A DNA stretch of 64,000 bases from CAVQAH01 sp963784195 (GCA_963784195.1 CAWARA010000032.1:62001-126000), one strand, 5' to 3'. Counted from the first letter of the stretch, positions 33,415 through 42,253 are shown. A program made the numbers and translations. The notes: generated by a model not told the origin, from the sequence alone.

Positions 33415-34310
33415 GCCGCCTCCTCCCGTACGACGCGGAGGAAGATGTCCTCCATCGGCGCGAGCAGCGGCTCGAACCGATCGATCCGTGCTCCTGCCCT
33501 GATGAGTTCTGACAACACGTCAGATGGTGCGCTGCCATCGGCGAGGAGCAGCCGGAACTCGCCGTCACCTTCGTCCACCACGTTGACGATCTGCGAAACA
33601 ACCGGTAGCGGAATGGGCGAATGCACGCGTACCTCTGGCAGCGAATGCTTCCGCCGGACCTCGTCGACCGGTCCATACACGACGAGGCGCCCCCTGTTGA
33701 TGAGGGCGACGCGGTCGCAGAGCGTTTCGACCTGGTTCATGTGGTGGGTGGACAGGATAGTGGTACGGCCGCGATTCTTGCGCTCGAAGAGCAAATCCTG
33801 CACAAGACGCACGTTGACCGGATCGAGACCGGTCGTCGGCTCGTCGAGTACGCACAGTTCCGGGTCGTTCATCAGCACCGAGGCGATCTGCACCTTCTGC
33901 GACATGCCCTTGCTGAGGCGATCGGCCTTCCACGTGCCGACGTGCGGCAACTCGACGCGCCCCAGCCACTCCGTGGCACGCGCGCGCGCGTCCGCCCGGG
34001 TCAGGCCTTTCAACGAGCCGAAGTAGGTCATCACGTCGAGCACCGGGACCTTCGTGTAGATGCCGCGCTCCTCAGGCAGGTACCCGAGCCGATCCAGATG
34101 CGCGCGCGTTCGCGGCTCGCCGAACACCCGCACGTGGCCGGCGTCCGGACGAATGATGTCCATCAGGATGCGGATGAGCGTGCTCTTCCCGGCGCCGTTC
34201 GGGCCGAGCAGCCCGAAGATCTCGCCGGCGTGAACATCGAACGACACTCCGCGCAGCGCCGTGGTCTGACCGTACGTCTTGGTCAGGCCATCGAAACCGA
34301 GAATTACCAT
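33411..34310 (-). CDS. ABC transporter ATP-binding protein, NatA-like
   Basis: 299 residues: LGPNGAGKSTLIRILMDI (Walker A), a Q-loop region LGYLPEERGIYTK, LSKGMSQKVQI (signature), LCVLDEPTTGLDPVNV (Walker B) and THHMNQVE (H-loop). The LPEERGLY-type Q-loop and the C-terminal accessory domain are typical of NatA/DRA-type exporters. It is first in a two-gene unit with the permease. Confidence 0.93.
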   Translation of the reverse strand: MVILGFDGLTKTYGQTTALRGVSFDVHAGEIFGLLGPNGAGKSTLIRILMDIIRPDAGHVRVFGEPRTRAHLDRLGYLPEERGIYTKVPVLDVMTYFGSLKGLTRADARARATEWLGRVELPHVGTWKADRLSKGMSQKVQIASVLMNDPELCVLDEPTTGLDPVNVRLVQDLLFERKNRGRTTILSTHHMNQVETLCDRVALINRGRLVVYGPVDEVRRKHSLPEVRVHSPIPLPVVSQIVNVVDEGDGEFRLLLADGSAPSDVLSELIRAGARIDRFEPLLAPMEDIFLRVVREEAA

Positions 34311-34435
34311 GGCAGCGTAGAGATTACAGGAGGCCGCTCCGCGGCAGCAAACGAGAACACGGGGTAGAATTCCGCAAGCCCGCCGTGGACCGCGGCCAGT
34401 GTCTCGCCGAGTAACCGCGTGACGCTCACCTCAAC

Positions 34436-34451
34436 AAGGAGTAGCAGACGA
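34436..34451 (+). promoter_or_regulatory. Shine-Dalgarno site in the wrong frame for the downstream gene
   Basis: AAGGAG at 34436-34441 is correctly spaced from the ATG at 34451. That ATG is not in frame with the propeller gene, whose frame first has a GTG at 34473. See the next entry. Confidence 0.55.
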
Positions 34452-34472
34452 TGACGCTGTGCCGTACGGTTC

Positions 34473-35777
34473 GTGACCCTCAGTCTGAGTATCGTGGTCG
34501 TGGCGACATTGTCCGCACAGCGGGTGGACGTGCCGAACGAATGGCGTCAATGGCGCGGCCCGACGAACACCGGCATGGCCACCGGGGACGCACCGCTGAA
34601 GTGGGATGACAAGACGAACGTCCGGTGGAAGATCGAGATCCCGGGACGCGGGTTTTCGAGCCCGGTCATCGCCGGCGATCGCATCTTCGTGACGACGGCG
34701 ATTCCGACCGCAGAAATCAAGGCACCCGAGGGTGGTCGCGGACCAGGTGGCGGGGCCGGTGCCGGCGTCGAACACCGCTTCGTGGTCATGGCGATCGATC
34801 GCCAGACCGGAAAGACGCACTGGGAGCGGACCGCCACGACTGCCGTGCCGCACGAAGGCTATCACCGGGTTTACGGCAGCTTCGCGTCCAACTCCCCCGT
34901 CACCGACGGCACGCGTGTGTACGCGTTCTTCGGTTCGCGCGGCCTGTTCGCCTACGACATCCACGGCAAGGAAATCTGGAAGAAAGACTTCAGCGTGCAG
35001 ATGAACATGCGCCTCCAGTTCGGTGAGGGCTCCGCCGTCGTCCTGAATGACGGCCGCCTGTACACCCTGTTCGATCACGAAAAAGGATCGTTCCTGGCGG
35101 CGCTGGATGCGGCGTCCGGGAAGGAACTGTGGCGCACGCCGCGCGAAGAGAAGTCCAACTGGTCGACACCGCTGGTGCTCGAACATGCCGGCCGGAAGCA
35201 GATCGTCGTCAGCGCCAGCGAACGGGTGCACGCGTACGACGTCGAAACCGGAAAGTCGATCTGGCAGGCCACCGGGCTCGGCATGAACACCATTCCGCAA
35301 CCCGTCCAGAACGGCGACACGGTCATCGTCATGAGCGGCTACCGCAACCCCAACCTGCTGGCGATCAAGCTCGGTCGGACGGGCGATCTGACGGGCACCG
35401 ACGCCATCGCCTGGACCACGACCCGGGGCCTCTGGTACACGCCATCACCGGTCCTTCACGAGAACAAGCTCTATGTGCTGACCGATACCGCGCAGCTCTC
35501 GTGTTTCAATGCCACAACGGGCGAAGCCCATTACCAGCAGATGCGCTTCGACAAGCCGTACAACATCAAGGCCTCGCCGGTTGGCGCCAACGGGAAGCTC
35601 TACATCTCGACGGAAGAGGGTGACGTGGCGGTGGTGAGGATGGGCGAGAAGTTCGAGGTGCTAGCCACCAATACGCTCGCCGACCAGTCGTTCATCGCCG
35701 CGCCGGCCGTGGCCGGAGGCGATCTGTTCCTGCGAAGCCGGACTCACCTCTTTCGCATCAGCGAAGGGGGCCGCTGA
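34473..35777 (+). CDS. PQQ-like beta-propeller protein, secreted (second)
   Basis: 434 residues from the GTG at 34473. Propeller repeats: WRQWRGPTNTGMA, VIAGDRIFVTT, AIDRQTGKTHWERT, LFAYDIHGKEIWKKD, LDAASGKELWRT and CFNATTGEAHYQ. The signal peptide from the GTG is short (LSLSIVVVATLSA). A well-placed AAGGAG and ATG at 34451 encode MTLCRTVR in another frame, which would complete a normal signal peptide if one base were missing, so an indel near 34470 is likely. Related to the propeller at 2083-3495. The 3' end overlaps the convergent radical SAM gene by 117 bases. Confidence 0.82.
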   Translation: MTLSLSIVVVATLSAQRVDVPNEWRQWRGPTNTGMATGDAPLKWDDKTNVRWKIEIPGRGFSSPVIAGDRIFVTTAIPTAEIKAPEGGRGPGGGAGAGVEHRFVVMAIDRQTGKTHWERTATTAVPHEGYHRVYGSFASNSPVTDGTRVYAFFGSRGLFAYDIHGKEIWKKDFSVQMNMRLQFGEGSAVVLNDGRLYTLFDHEKGSFLAALDAASGKELWRTPREEKSNWSTPLVLEHAGRKQIVVSASERVHAYDVETGKSIWQATGLGMNTIPQPVQNGDTVIVMSGYRNPNLLAIKLGRTGDLTGTDAIAWTTTRGLWYTPSPVLHENKLYVLTDTAQLSCFNATTGEAHYQQMRFDKPYNIKASPVGANGKLYISTEEGDVAVVRMGEKFEVLATNTLADQSFIAAPAVAGGDLFLRSRTHLFRISEGGR

Positions 35778-37161
35778 CGTCACCTTCGACAGGATGGCTT
35801 CGAGCATCGGCGTCATCGTCCGGAGTTGCCGGATACGGATCATGAGGTCCCACGCCGGCTCGAACTTCTTCCAGCCCGCGGCATAAAAGAAGTGTTTCGC
35901 CGCGTGCTTGACCGAATCGTGGGACGCTGATGCCCGGGCGATCGACGACCATCGATAGAACTCGCGGTACGCCCAGTTGTAGCCTCGCTCGAGCGCTTCC
36001 GGCGAAAGCCGCGCCGGGCGATAGACGACGTGACGTGTGTCGAACAAGTCCCAGTCGCGCGTCGTGAGCCGGCCCTGCTGCTCCATCCGCGCGTACAGAC
36101 CCGTGCCCGGATACGGCGTCAGAATGTGAAACGTCGCCGTCGTCAGCCCATGCGTGACGGCCCAATCGACGGTCCGCCGAAACACGTCATCGGTATCGTC
36201 GTCCATACCGAACACGAAGCTGCCGTTGATCATGATCCCGAGTGAATGCAGGCGGCGGGTCACGGCTGAATAGTCACGCCCGAGGTTCTGGCGCTTCAAG
36301 CTTCGTTCGAGATTGCCCGGCGTCAGCGTCTCGAAGCCGACGAAGAGGCTGCGAAGCCCCGCCTCGGCGGCCCGTTCGATCAGATCGCCTCGCAGGATCG
36401 AGTCCACCGTTGCCGCGCCCTGGAAGAGCCTGCCCATGCCGCGCATCCCGGCGAACAACTCGCCCGCAAAGCGCGGGTTACCCAGCAGATGGTCGTCCAG
36501 AAAATAGAGATGCCTGCCGGGCAACCGCTCGATCTCGGCGAGCGCGTCGTCGACGCGCTGCGTGTAGAAGGTCCGGCCGCCGCCGAAGAACGCATCCTTG
36601 TAACAGAAATCGCAGTGCTGGGGACAGCCGCGGGTCACCACGATCGAGTTGGGGACGAGGTAATTGCGCCGTTTGATCAGGTCACGTCGTATGGGAGGAA
36701 CGCTGTCGAGCGTTCGCCCCTCCGTAGACCGATAGACGGGCTGTGGCTGACCGGCCCGGAAGTCTTCGAGGAACTGCGGGAACGTCTGCTCCGCCGGTCC
36801 GAGCACGATCGTGTCGGCATGCGCCGCCGCTTCGTGCGGCAGCGACGTGACGTGCAGGCCACCGAGCACGACGTATGCTCCCTTCGCCCGGTAGGCGTCG
36901 GCTATCCGATATGCCCGGTATGCATTCGTGATGTAGATCTGGATCAACACCAGGTCCGGATCGTCGTTCGTCTCCAGGGACTCGACGTGTTCATCGACGA
37001 GCACGGCGTGATCGTCAGGCCTGAGATACGCGGCAAGCGTCGCGAGGCCGAGCGGCGGAAAGAGGGAGGTACTTAATGGGCCGCCAGTAAGGGCTGGTGG
37101 CTTCCGTCAGGGCAGGCAGGATCAGCTTGACCCGGAGACCAGCCGCCTTCCGACGCAACAT
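35661..37161 (-). pseudogene. B12-binding-domain radical SAM protein, frameshifted
   Basis: The second frame (35661-37062) has a B12-like N-terminal domain (VLIQIYITNAYRAYRIADAY, VVLGGLHVTSLP), the cluster motif VVTRGCPQHCDFCYKDAFF (Cx3Cx2C) and LYFLDDHLLG, FVGFETL and HILTPYPGT of the TIM barrel. Upstream, a first frame from the ATG at 37161 reads VKLILPALTEATSPYWRPIK, the normal start of this family. The two join if one base is removed from a C run near 37062-37070, giving SLFPPLGLATLAAYL across the joint. The family's function is unknown. The gene may be intact with a sequencing indel. Confidence 0.85.
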
Positions 37162-37214
37162 ACTTTGTATTGTAAAGTAATCGCACGAAGAAAGCTACTC
37201 GGGAATCGCGCTTG

Positions 37215-37910
37215 CTATTTCAGGCGGAAACGGAGGGCGTAGTGCCCAGGTACGACCGCACTCTCGCCTGCCGGGGAAAGCCCGGCCGCGGTCGCCGCAG
37301 CGATCACATCCTCCGCCTCGACGCCGCTGCGGCTGGCACCCGACCCGGTTTGCGGAATGTCGACGATGAGGAGTAGCCCGCCGGGCTTCAGGGCCTTCAC
37401 GGCTGACTGCAGCATTTCCTTGGGACGATCGAAGAACGAATAGGTATTGACCATCGCGATCGCGTCCACGGACGCCGGGTCGAGGCCAGATGAAGCGGTC
37501 TCGCCTTTGACGGCTGCGAAGTTGGTCAGCCCTTCGGCCTTGGCGCGCTCGTTCATGTACACAACCATCTTGTCGTCGAGCTCCGTTGCGATGACGCGAC
37601 CTCCCGGACCCACCTGCTGCGCGATCACCCGCGAGAGGAAACCGGAGCCTGCGCCAATCTCGGCGGCAGTCATCCCTGGCTTCAGCTCCATCAGGCCGGC
37701 GATTGCCACGCGGTACCGGAACACCGCCCTGGCGGGCTGCTCGAACTGCTCCGCCATCGCGGCGGCCGTGCGATCCTTGTACTGCTGCGCCCAGATGTTG
37801 CGCGGTGCTTCCTGCGCGGTCGTCACCGCCACCGCGAACCAGACCAGCAGTGCCCCAATCGAACAGCGCCGCACAGCAGACATGGATGGAATCGGAGTCA
37901 TGGGCCTCAC
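37215..37910 (-). CDS. Class I SAM-dependent methyltransferase with signal peptide
   Basis: 231 residues. An N-terminal signal peptide (CSIGALLVWFAVAVTTAQEA) precedes a methyltransferase domain: MTAAEIGAGSGFLSRVIAQQ (motif I), VIATELDDKMV (acidic loop), VDAIAMVNTYSFF and LKPGGLLLIVD. Export of a SAM-dependent enzyme is unusual because SAM is not known to be available outside the cytoplasm; the segment might instead be a membrane anchor. The GTG at 37910 overlaps the stop of the VOC gene (GTGA). Confidence 0.88.
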   Translation of the reverse strand: MRPMTPIPSMSAVRRCSIGALLVWFAVAVTTAQEAPRNIWAQQYKDRTAAAMAEQFEQPARAVFRYRVAIAGLMELKPGMTAAEIGAGSGFLSRVIAQQVGPGGRVIATELDDKMVVYMNERAKAEGLTNFAAVKGETASSGLDPASVDAIAMVNTYSFFDRPKEMLQSAVKALKPGGLLLIVDIPQTGSGASRSGVEAEDVIAAATAAGLSPAGESAVVPGHYALRFRLK

Positions 37911-38377
37911 TTGATGATCTGATAGAGCTCTATGGTGTTGCCGTCGGGGTCGCGAACGGCCGCATGCAGGCGCGAACCATCCTTCGCGGTCTCCCCTTCC
38001 TGGCGCCCGCCATGCTTCACCGCCAGCGCCACGATGGCCTTGATATCGTCGACAGTGAAGCCGAGCTGAAGCACCGGAAAGTTCGTGAAGTCCGCCGCGT
38101 CGCGAATCGGCACCAGCTTCATCGTGAATCCGCCGACCTCACCGAACTGCGAACGAATCCCGCGGGCGTCCACCTCCTGGAACTTCCCCCCGAACGCCTC
38201 TGTGTAGAACGCAACCATGCGATCCATGTTGTGCACGCGCAGCGCCACGCTGCTCAGCGCAACGATTGCCGGCGGGGAGAATCGCAAATCGGACATCGGA
38301 AATCGGCGATCGTCCACGGTGCCTCCGATCGCTGTAGCCAGCATCGCCGCCACGAGCATCGAGAAGTTCGTTCGCAT
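37907..38377 (-). CDS. VOC-family protein with signal peptide and heptamer insert
   Basis: 156 residues from the ATG at 38377, which has GAGGAGG five bases upstream. After a signal peptide (FSMLVAAMLATAIGG) comes TVDDRRFPMSDLRFS, translated from four AATCGGA-type heptamers, and then a glyoxalase/VOC domain (VALRVHNMDRMVAFYTEAFG, GFTMKLVPIRD, RDPDGNTIELYQI). The metal-binding glutamate is present in NTIELYQ. Substrate unknown. It is coupled to the methyltransferase gene downstream. Confidence 0.85.
   Translation of the reverse strand: MRTNFSMLVAAMLATAIGGTVDDRRFPMSDLRFSPPAIVALSSVALRVHNMDRMVAFYTEAFGGKFQEVDARGIRSQFGEVGGFTMKLVPIRDAADFTNFPVLQLGFTVDDIKAIVALAVKHGGRQEGETAKDGSRLHAAVRDPDGNTIELYQIIK
38276..38316. 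repeat. Heptamer array inside a coding region, AATCGGA type
   Basis: GAGAATC, GCAAATC, GGACATC, GGAAATC and GGCGATC in tandem, in the linker between signal peptide and VOC domain. The inverse units (CGATTTCC) appear just upstream of the gene at about 38425-38460. Confidence 0.75.
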
Positions 38378-38393
38378 AAAGGCCTCCTCATGG

Positions 38394-38512
38394 ACGATTG
38401 CCAATTGAACGACTGCAGCCGATTTCCGATTTGCAATTGCCGATTTCCGGATGCCCCTCGCCCCTCGCCCCTTGCCCATCGCCCATGCCCCCCGCCCATT
38501 GCCATGCGCGAA
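38394..38512. repeat. Heptamer arrays, CCGATTT and GCCCCTC types
   Basis: CCGATTTCCGATTTG / CCGATTTCCGG units, then GCCCCTC, GCCCCTC, GCCCCTT, GCCCATC, GCCCATG and CCCCCGCCC. They fill most of the gap between the VOC gene and the alpha/beta hydrolase gene. No other feature is seen there. Confidence 0.7.
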
Positions 38513-38568
38513 GCGCCATTGAAGGCCCGGCGCGCGTCAGAAAGCAAGCCTCCGGGGACGAGCCGCCG

Positions 38569-40029
38569 CTACCGGGGAACGGAAAACGGCGGACGCGCGA
38601 TGCGTCCGATACAGGCTTGATCCAGCTCCTCGAAGTCAGCGCGCTCGACGAAGCGGGTGATCGAGCCTTCGAGGCATTCGAGACCTTGTAAGCCCGCCCG
38701 CGAATGGCCGCCAAAGGGGACCGTCAACAGCCGGCTGTTCGGGAGCGTTCGCGCCACTTCGGCGCCGTGTGCTGGCGGGGTCACCGGGTCGAGCGTGCCT
38801 GACAGGATCAGGACCGGCACCGTGGCGCTCACGGGGCGGCCGCGCCACTCCGGTGCGGGACCGCGCGGCCAGTCCCTGCAGGCGGCCCGTTGTTCCCGGA
38901 TGCGATAAGACCCGAGATACGTCGGCTCGTCACTCGGCTCGGCGCCGTCGGACACGAACGGCACATCTTCCGTGCAGGTGATGGCGAGATAGAGCCCTTC
39001 GAAGGTCCCGGATACTCTGTGCCGGATGAGGAACGTGGCGATTGGCTCGAAGTTGCCGCGCGCCGCCTCGTGGATGAATCGCGGCACGTCTCCTGCGAAC
39101 CGTGACACGTACATCATGTAGCGAATCGCTTCGCCAACATGATCGCGGGTCAGCGTCACCTGCGCTGGCCTGCCGCCATCGGGATGCGCCACCAGCGCCG
39201 TCACCGGTCCGCGCTTCAACCGCTCGAATACCGCGCGTGCCTCGGCGCGGATATCCGGAAACGCCTCCGCACATGACTGTGTTGCTGCACATTCATCGAT
39301 CAGCGCATCGAGGCTCTGCTGCGCCAGCATCCCGAAATCTTCAGGCATGGAGACCGAGGTCGGCACCGGACCATCGAGCACGACCGACCGCACGCGCCCT
39401 TCGTACTTCCGCACGTACTCCATGGCGAGCCGCGTGCCGTACGACCCGCCCATCACGTTGATGCGATCGAACCCGAGGGCGGCGCGGATCTCCTCGAGAT
39501 CTTCGACCGATGCCGCAGTAGTGTATTGCGTCAGATCGGCGCGCACCGCGAGCTCGTCGCGGCACACGCGCACCTTGTCAGGGGGAAGGAACGGCTGGAA
39601 GTAGCTCTGCGGGTCACCGGGCGGGCCATAGAAACGGCACTCGAACCCATTCGAGCGTCCTGTGCCTCGTTGATCTGCGAGCACGATGTCGCGCGTGCGG
39701 CGCAGACCGAAGCGCGCCGCCATTCCAGCCAGCTCGCCAGCCGCCTGACCGGGCCCGCCGGCGAGGTAGAAGACCGGATCGGCTGCACGCGGCGACTCTG
39801 ATGCCGGAAGAATCAGGATCCACAGGGGAATCGTGCGACCGCTGCGCGTGGCTCTGTTTTCAAGCACGGCGAGCATCGCGCATCGCGATCCCGGCGGCAC
39901 GTTGCCTTCGCAGGCCACGTCGACGAGCGTGCCGGCGGTAGCGCCGCGAACGGCCTCGGTCCGGCTGCCGCCACACGCAGCAACCGCCGCCGCCACGACA
40001 AGCGCCGCGATCCAGCCACTACCCCTCAT
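38569..40029 (-). CDS. Alpha/beta hydrolase lipoprotein, proline iminopeptidase-like
   Basis: 486 residues. The N-terminus ends in VVAAAVAACGG, a lipobox with the lipidated Cys at residue 19. Hydrolase features: YLAGGPGQAAGELA (oxyanion region), VLADQRGTGRS, NVMGGSYGTRLAMEY (nucleophile Ser), LSGTLDPVTPP (Asp) and VPFGGHSR (His), with the TAP-like C-terminal domain. It resembles exported tripeptidyl/prolyl aminopeptidases; the substrate is inferred only from family. The start lies 6 bases from the end of no other gene and it is followed closely, on the same strand upstream, by the phosphatase gene. Confidence 0.9.
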   Translation of the reverse strand: MRGSGWIAALVVAAAVAACGGSRTEAVRGATAGTLVDVACEGNVPPGSRCAMLAVLENRATRSGRTIPLWILILPASESPRAADPVFYLAGGPGQAAGELAGMAARFGLRRTRDIVLADQRGTGRSNGFECRFYGPPGDPQSYFQPFLPPDKVRVCRDELAVRADLTQYTTAASVEDLEEIRAALGFDRINVMGGSYGTRLAMEYVRKYEGRVRSVVLDGPVPTSVSMPEDFGMLAQQSLDALIDECAATQSCAEAFPDIRAEARAVFERLKRGPVTALVAHPDGGRPAQVTLTRDHVGEAIRYMMYVSRFAGDVPRFIHEAARGNFEPIATFLIRHRVSGTFEGLYLAITCTEDVPFVSDGAEPSDEPTYLGSYRIREQRAACRDWPRGPAPEWRGRPVSATVPVLILSGTLDPVTPPAHGAEVARTLPNSRLLTVPFGGHSRAGLQGLECLEGSITRFVERADFEELDQACIGRIARPPFSVPR

Positions 40030-40035
40030 CTGCGC

Positions 40036-40551
40036 TTATGGCTTCTGGTGGGTCTTGATGTACTGCTTGGCAAACTCTTCGAGGTGCGGCCCCTGTGTCA
40101 GACCGACCTTCTTCGCCTCAGCCAGCGCCGCATCGACCGTCATGCCGTCGCGCAACACGCGCCGGATCATCCAGAACGCGCTCACGCGAATCGCGGCCGT
40201 GCAGTGAATGAACATCGGCCGGTTCGACGGGTCGTCGGTGATCCGCAGGAACTCGTCGACGTTCGCGTCGGTCGGGTTCTGGTAGTTCACCGGGATATTG
40301 AAATACTTGAGTCCTGCGGCCTTTACCGCTTCCTGCTCTTCGTCGGAACGGTGCTCACCTGGCTGCCGGAGGTTCAGGACAGCTTTGACGCCGTCGGCTT
40401 TGAGCTTCGCGAAATGCTCGACCCGCGGCTGACCGCCCGTGCAGAACTCAGGCGTGACCTGCATGAAATTCCGGATGGCCCCGGGATCGGCCTGAGCCGC
40501 TGGAGTTTGGAGTCCGAATATGCCCGAAACGAGGAGTAGGACTGTATACAT
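40036..40551 (-). CDS. Exported DUF442-like cysteine phosphatase
   Basis: 171 residues from the ATG at 40551 with a signal peptide (YTVLLLVSGIFGLQTPAAQA). The domain begins FMQVTPEFCTGGQPRVEHFA, then VLNLRQPGEHRS, and the loop FIHCTAAIRVSAF. The Cys-x4-Arg spacing (C, then R five on) is one shorter than the CX5R of classical tyrosine phosphatases but matches the beta-lactamase-hydrolase-like (DUF442) branch. It ends 6 bases before the start of the hydrolase lipoprotein gene, so the two are probably one operon. Confidence 0.85.
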   Translation of the reverse strand: MYTVLLLVSGIFGLQTPAAQADPGAIRNFMQVTPEFCTGGQPRVEHFAKLKADGVKAVLNLRQPGEHRSDEEQEAVKAAGLKYFNIPVNYQNPTDANVDEFLRITDDPSNRPMFIHCTAAIRVSAFWMIRRVLRDGMTVDAALAEAKKVGLTQGPHLEEFAKQYIKTHQKP

Positions 40552-40617
40552 GTTGTAACTATCCTTCCACTTCCCTGCCCCGTGCAACGCCGTTGTGACG
40601 ACAGGTCCGTTCGTAAC

Positions 40618-40635
40618 GTCCGGCTTCAGCCGGAC
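40618..40635. repeat. 18-bp REP-like palindrome
   Basis: Exact copy of GTCCGGCTTCAGCCGGAC in the gap between the divergent phosphatase and phosphofructokinase genes, 25 bases before the GTG of the latter. Confidence 0.85.
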
Positions 40636-40660
40636 CGCACACGAGAGGTAGGATCGTACC

Positions 40661-41938
40661 GTGACCAAGCGTCTCGCCATTCTCGTCGGCGGCGGCCCCG
40701 CCCCCGGCATCAACAGTGTCATCAGCGCAGCAACCATTCGCAGCCGGCTCGAAGGCGTCGATGTCGTCGGCATCCGCGATGGCTTCGAGTGGATCATGCA
40801 CGGCGACATCGATCACGTCCAGCCGCTCGATATCGATCAGGTCAGCCGCATTCATTTCCGCGGCGGCTCGCACATCGGCATCTCCCGCGCGAACCCGACG
40901 CTCGACCCTGAGCACCTCGAAAACGCCGTGATCTCTCTGCTCCGGTTGAACGTCAGCACGCTCATCACGATTGGCGGCGACGACACCGCGTACTCGGCAA
41001 TGAAGCTCGAGGAGAAGGCCGAAAGGCGCATCCACATCGCGCACGTGCCGAAAACGATCGACAACGATCTCGACCTGCCACCGCATGTGGATACTTTCGG
41101 GTTTCAGACAGCGCGCCACAACGGCGTGGAAATCGTGAAGAACCTGATGGTGGACGCGAAGACGACCTCGCGCTGGTATTTCGTGATCGCGATGGGCCGT
41201 AAGGCCGGTCACCTGGCGCTCGGTATGGGCAAGGCGGCAGGCGCCACGCTGACGCTCATCCCCGAAGAATGGGCCGGCCGTTCGATCCGTCTCAAGGCCC
41301 TCGTCGACACGCTCGTAGGCGCCATCGTCAAACGCCTCAGCTACGGGCGGCGTGATGGCGTCGCCGTGATTGCCGAAGGGCTCGTGCTCGACATCGACCC
41401 TGGCGACCTCGCGCAGCTCAACGACATCGAGCGGGATGCCCACGGCCACGTCCGCATTGCCGAGGTGAACATCGGCGAGATCCTCAAGTCAGAAGTCCAG
41501 AAGCGCCTGCGCGCGTTCGGCGTGAAGACCACGATCGCCGCCAAAAACATCGGCTACGAGCTTAGATGCGCCGACCCCATTCCGATGGACATGGAGTACA
41601 CACGGGACCTCGGCTACTGCGCGGCGAAGTACCTCCTGACGGGTGGCAACGCGGCCATGATCTCGATGCAGGCCGGCCACTTCGTGCCGATTCCGTTCAA
41701 GGAGATGATCGACGGCCAGACCGGACGAACGCGGGTGCGCCTGGTGGATATCAACTCCACACGGTACGCGATTGCAAGGCGCTACATGATCCGGCTGCGC
41801 CGTGACGATTTCGAGGATCCTCACGAGCTGGCCAAATTCGCCGCAACGCTGGGGCTGTCCCTCGACGAATTCCGCCGCGAGTTCGAATACCTGATCGAGC
41901 TCGAACCGCCGCCACTGGACATCGTTGCCGAACCATAG
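40661..41938 (+). CDS. pfp: 6-phosphofructokinase, probably pyrophosphate-dependent
   Basis: 425 residues from the GTG at 40661. LAILVGGGPAPGINSVISAA (nucleotide/PPi loop), TLITIGGDDTAYSAMKL, HVPKTIDNDLDLP and GFQTARHNGVEI. The second Asp of GGDD and the Lys of PKTIDND are the residues that mark PPi-dependent enzymes; ATP-dependent ones have GGDGS and PGTIDND. It would phosphorylate fructose-6-phosphate reversibly with PPi. It is a single gene, flanked by a REP palindrome. Confidence 0.9.
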   Translation: MTKRLAILVGGGPAPGINSVISAATIRSRLEGVDVVGIRDGFEWIMHGDIDHVQPLDIDQVSRIHFRGGSHIGISRANPTLDPEHLENAVISLLRLNVSTLITIGGDDTAYSAMKLEEKAERRIHIAHVPKTIDNDLDLPPHVDTFGFQTARHNGVEIVKNLMVDAKTTSRWYFVIAMGRKAGHLALGMGKAAGATLTLIPEEWAGRSIRLKALVDTLVGAIVKRLSYGRRDGVAVIAEGLVLDIDPGDLAQLNDIERDAHGHVRIAEVNIGEILKSEVQKRLRAFGVKTTIAAKNIGYELRCADPIPMDMEYTRDLGYCAAKYLLTGGNAAMISMQAGHFVPIPFKEMIDGQTGRTRVRLVDINSTRYAIARRYMIRLRRDDFEDPHELAKFAATLGLSLDEFRREFEYLIELEPPPLDIVAEP

Positions 41939-41977
41939 GAAAGTCCAACGGTTCCTGAGGCGCGTTCGTCGTCAGCC

Positions 41978-42020
41978 GTTGTCCACAGCGAACAAACTCC
42001 CAGGTAGCCATTTTCTGGGC
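41978..42020 (+). repeat. TTGTCCACAG...CCATTTTCTG motif, copy B
   Basis: Same conserved blocks as 511-549: GTTGTCCACAGC, CCCAGGTA and CCATTTTCTGGGC. It abuts a truncated ADOP permease fragment, as if the element had cut the gene or been fused to it. Confidence 0.5.
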
Positions 42021-42158
42021 GGAAGAGACGAGCGACGTTGAACACGGCGGGTTCGCCCCGATGCCGAGCGCGAGCGAGATGACGGCTACTGCGGTAAACC
42101 CGGGCGTCCTGCCGAGAACCCGCGCCGCGTATCTGATCTCCTGAAGCCACTCACCCAT
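42021..42158 (-). pseudogene. ADOP permease, N-terminal fragment
   Basis: The ATG at 42158 starts MGEWLQEIRYAARVLGRTPG and then FTAVAVISLALGIGAN, the first membrane segment of ADOP/MacB-like permeases. The sequence then shifts frame (AVFNVARLF in another frame) and ends at the TTGTCCACAG motif. Only about 45 residues of an approximately 800-residue protein remain. A second, nearly complete ADOP gene lies just beyond, on the same strand. Confidence 0.7.
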
Positions 42159-42210
42159 GCGTCCCCTTCGATTGGCTCGTGAGACGGCCATATCGAAGGG
42201 TCCGTTGGCC

Positions 42211-42253
42211 GGGGTCAGGTCTTGAATCTCGCTGCGATTCAAGACCTGACCCC
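42211..42253. repeat. 18-bp perfect inverted repeat, GGGGTCAGGTCTTG type (REP-like)
   Basis: 42211-42228 pairs exactly with 42236-42253 around a 7-base loop. The outer bases match the inverted repeat at 12268-12356. It lies just after the 3' end of the ADOP permease gene, between that gene and the ADOP fragment. Confidence 0.8.
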
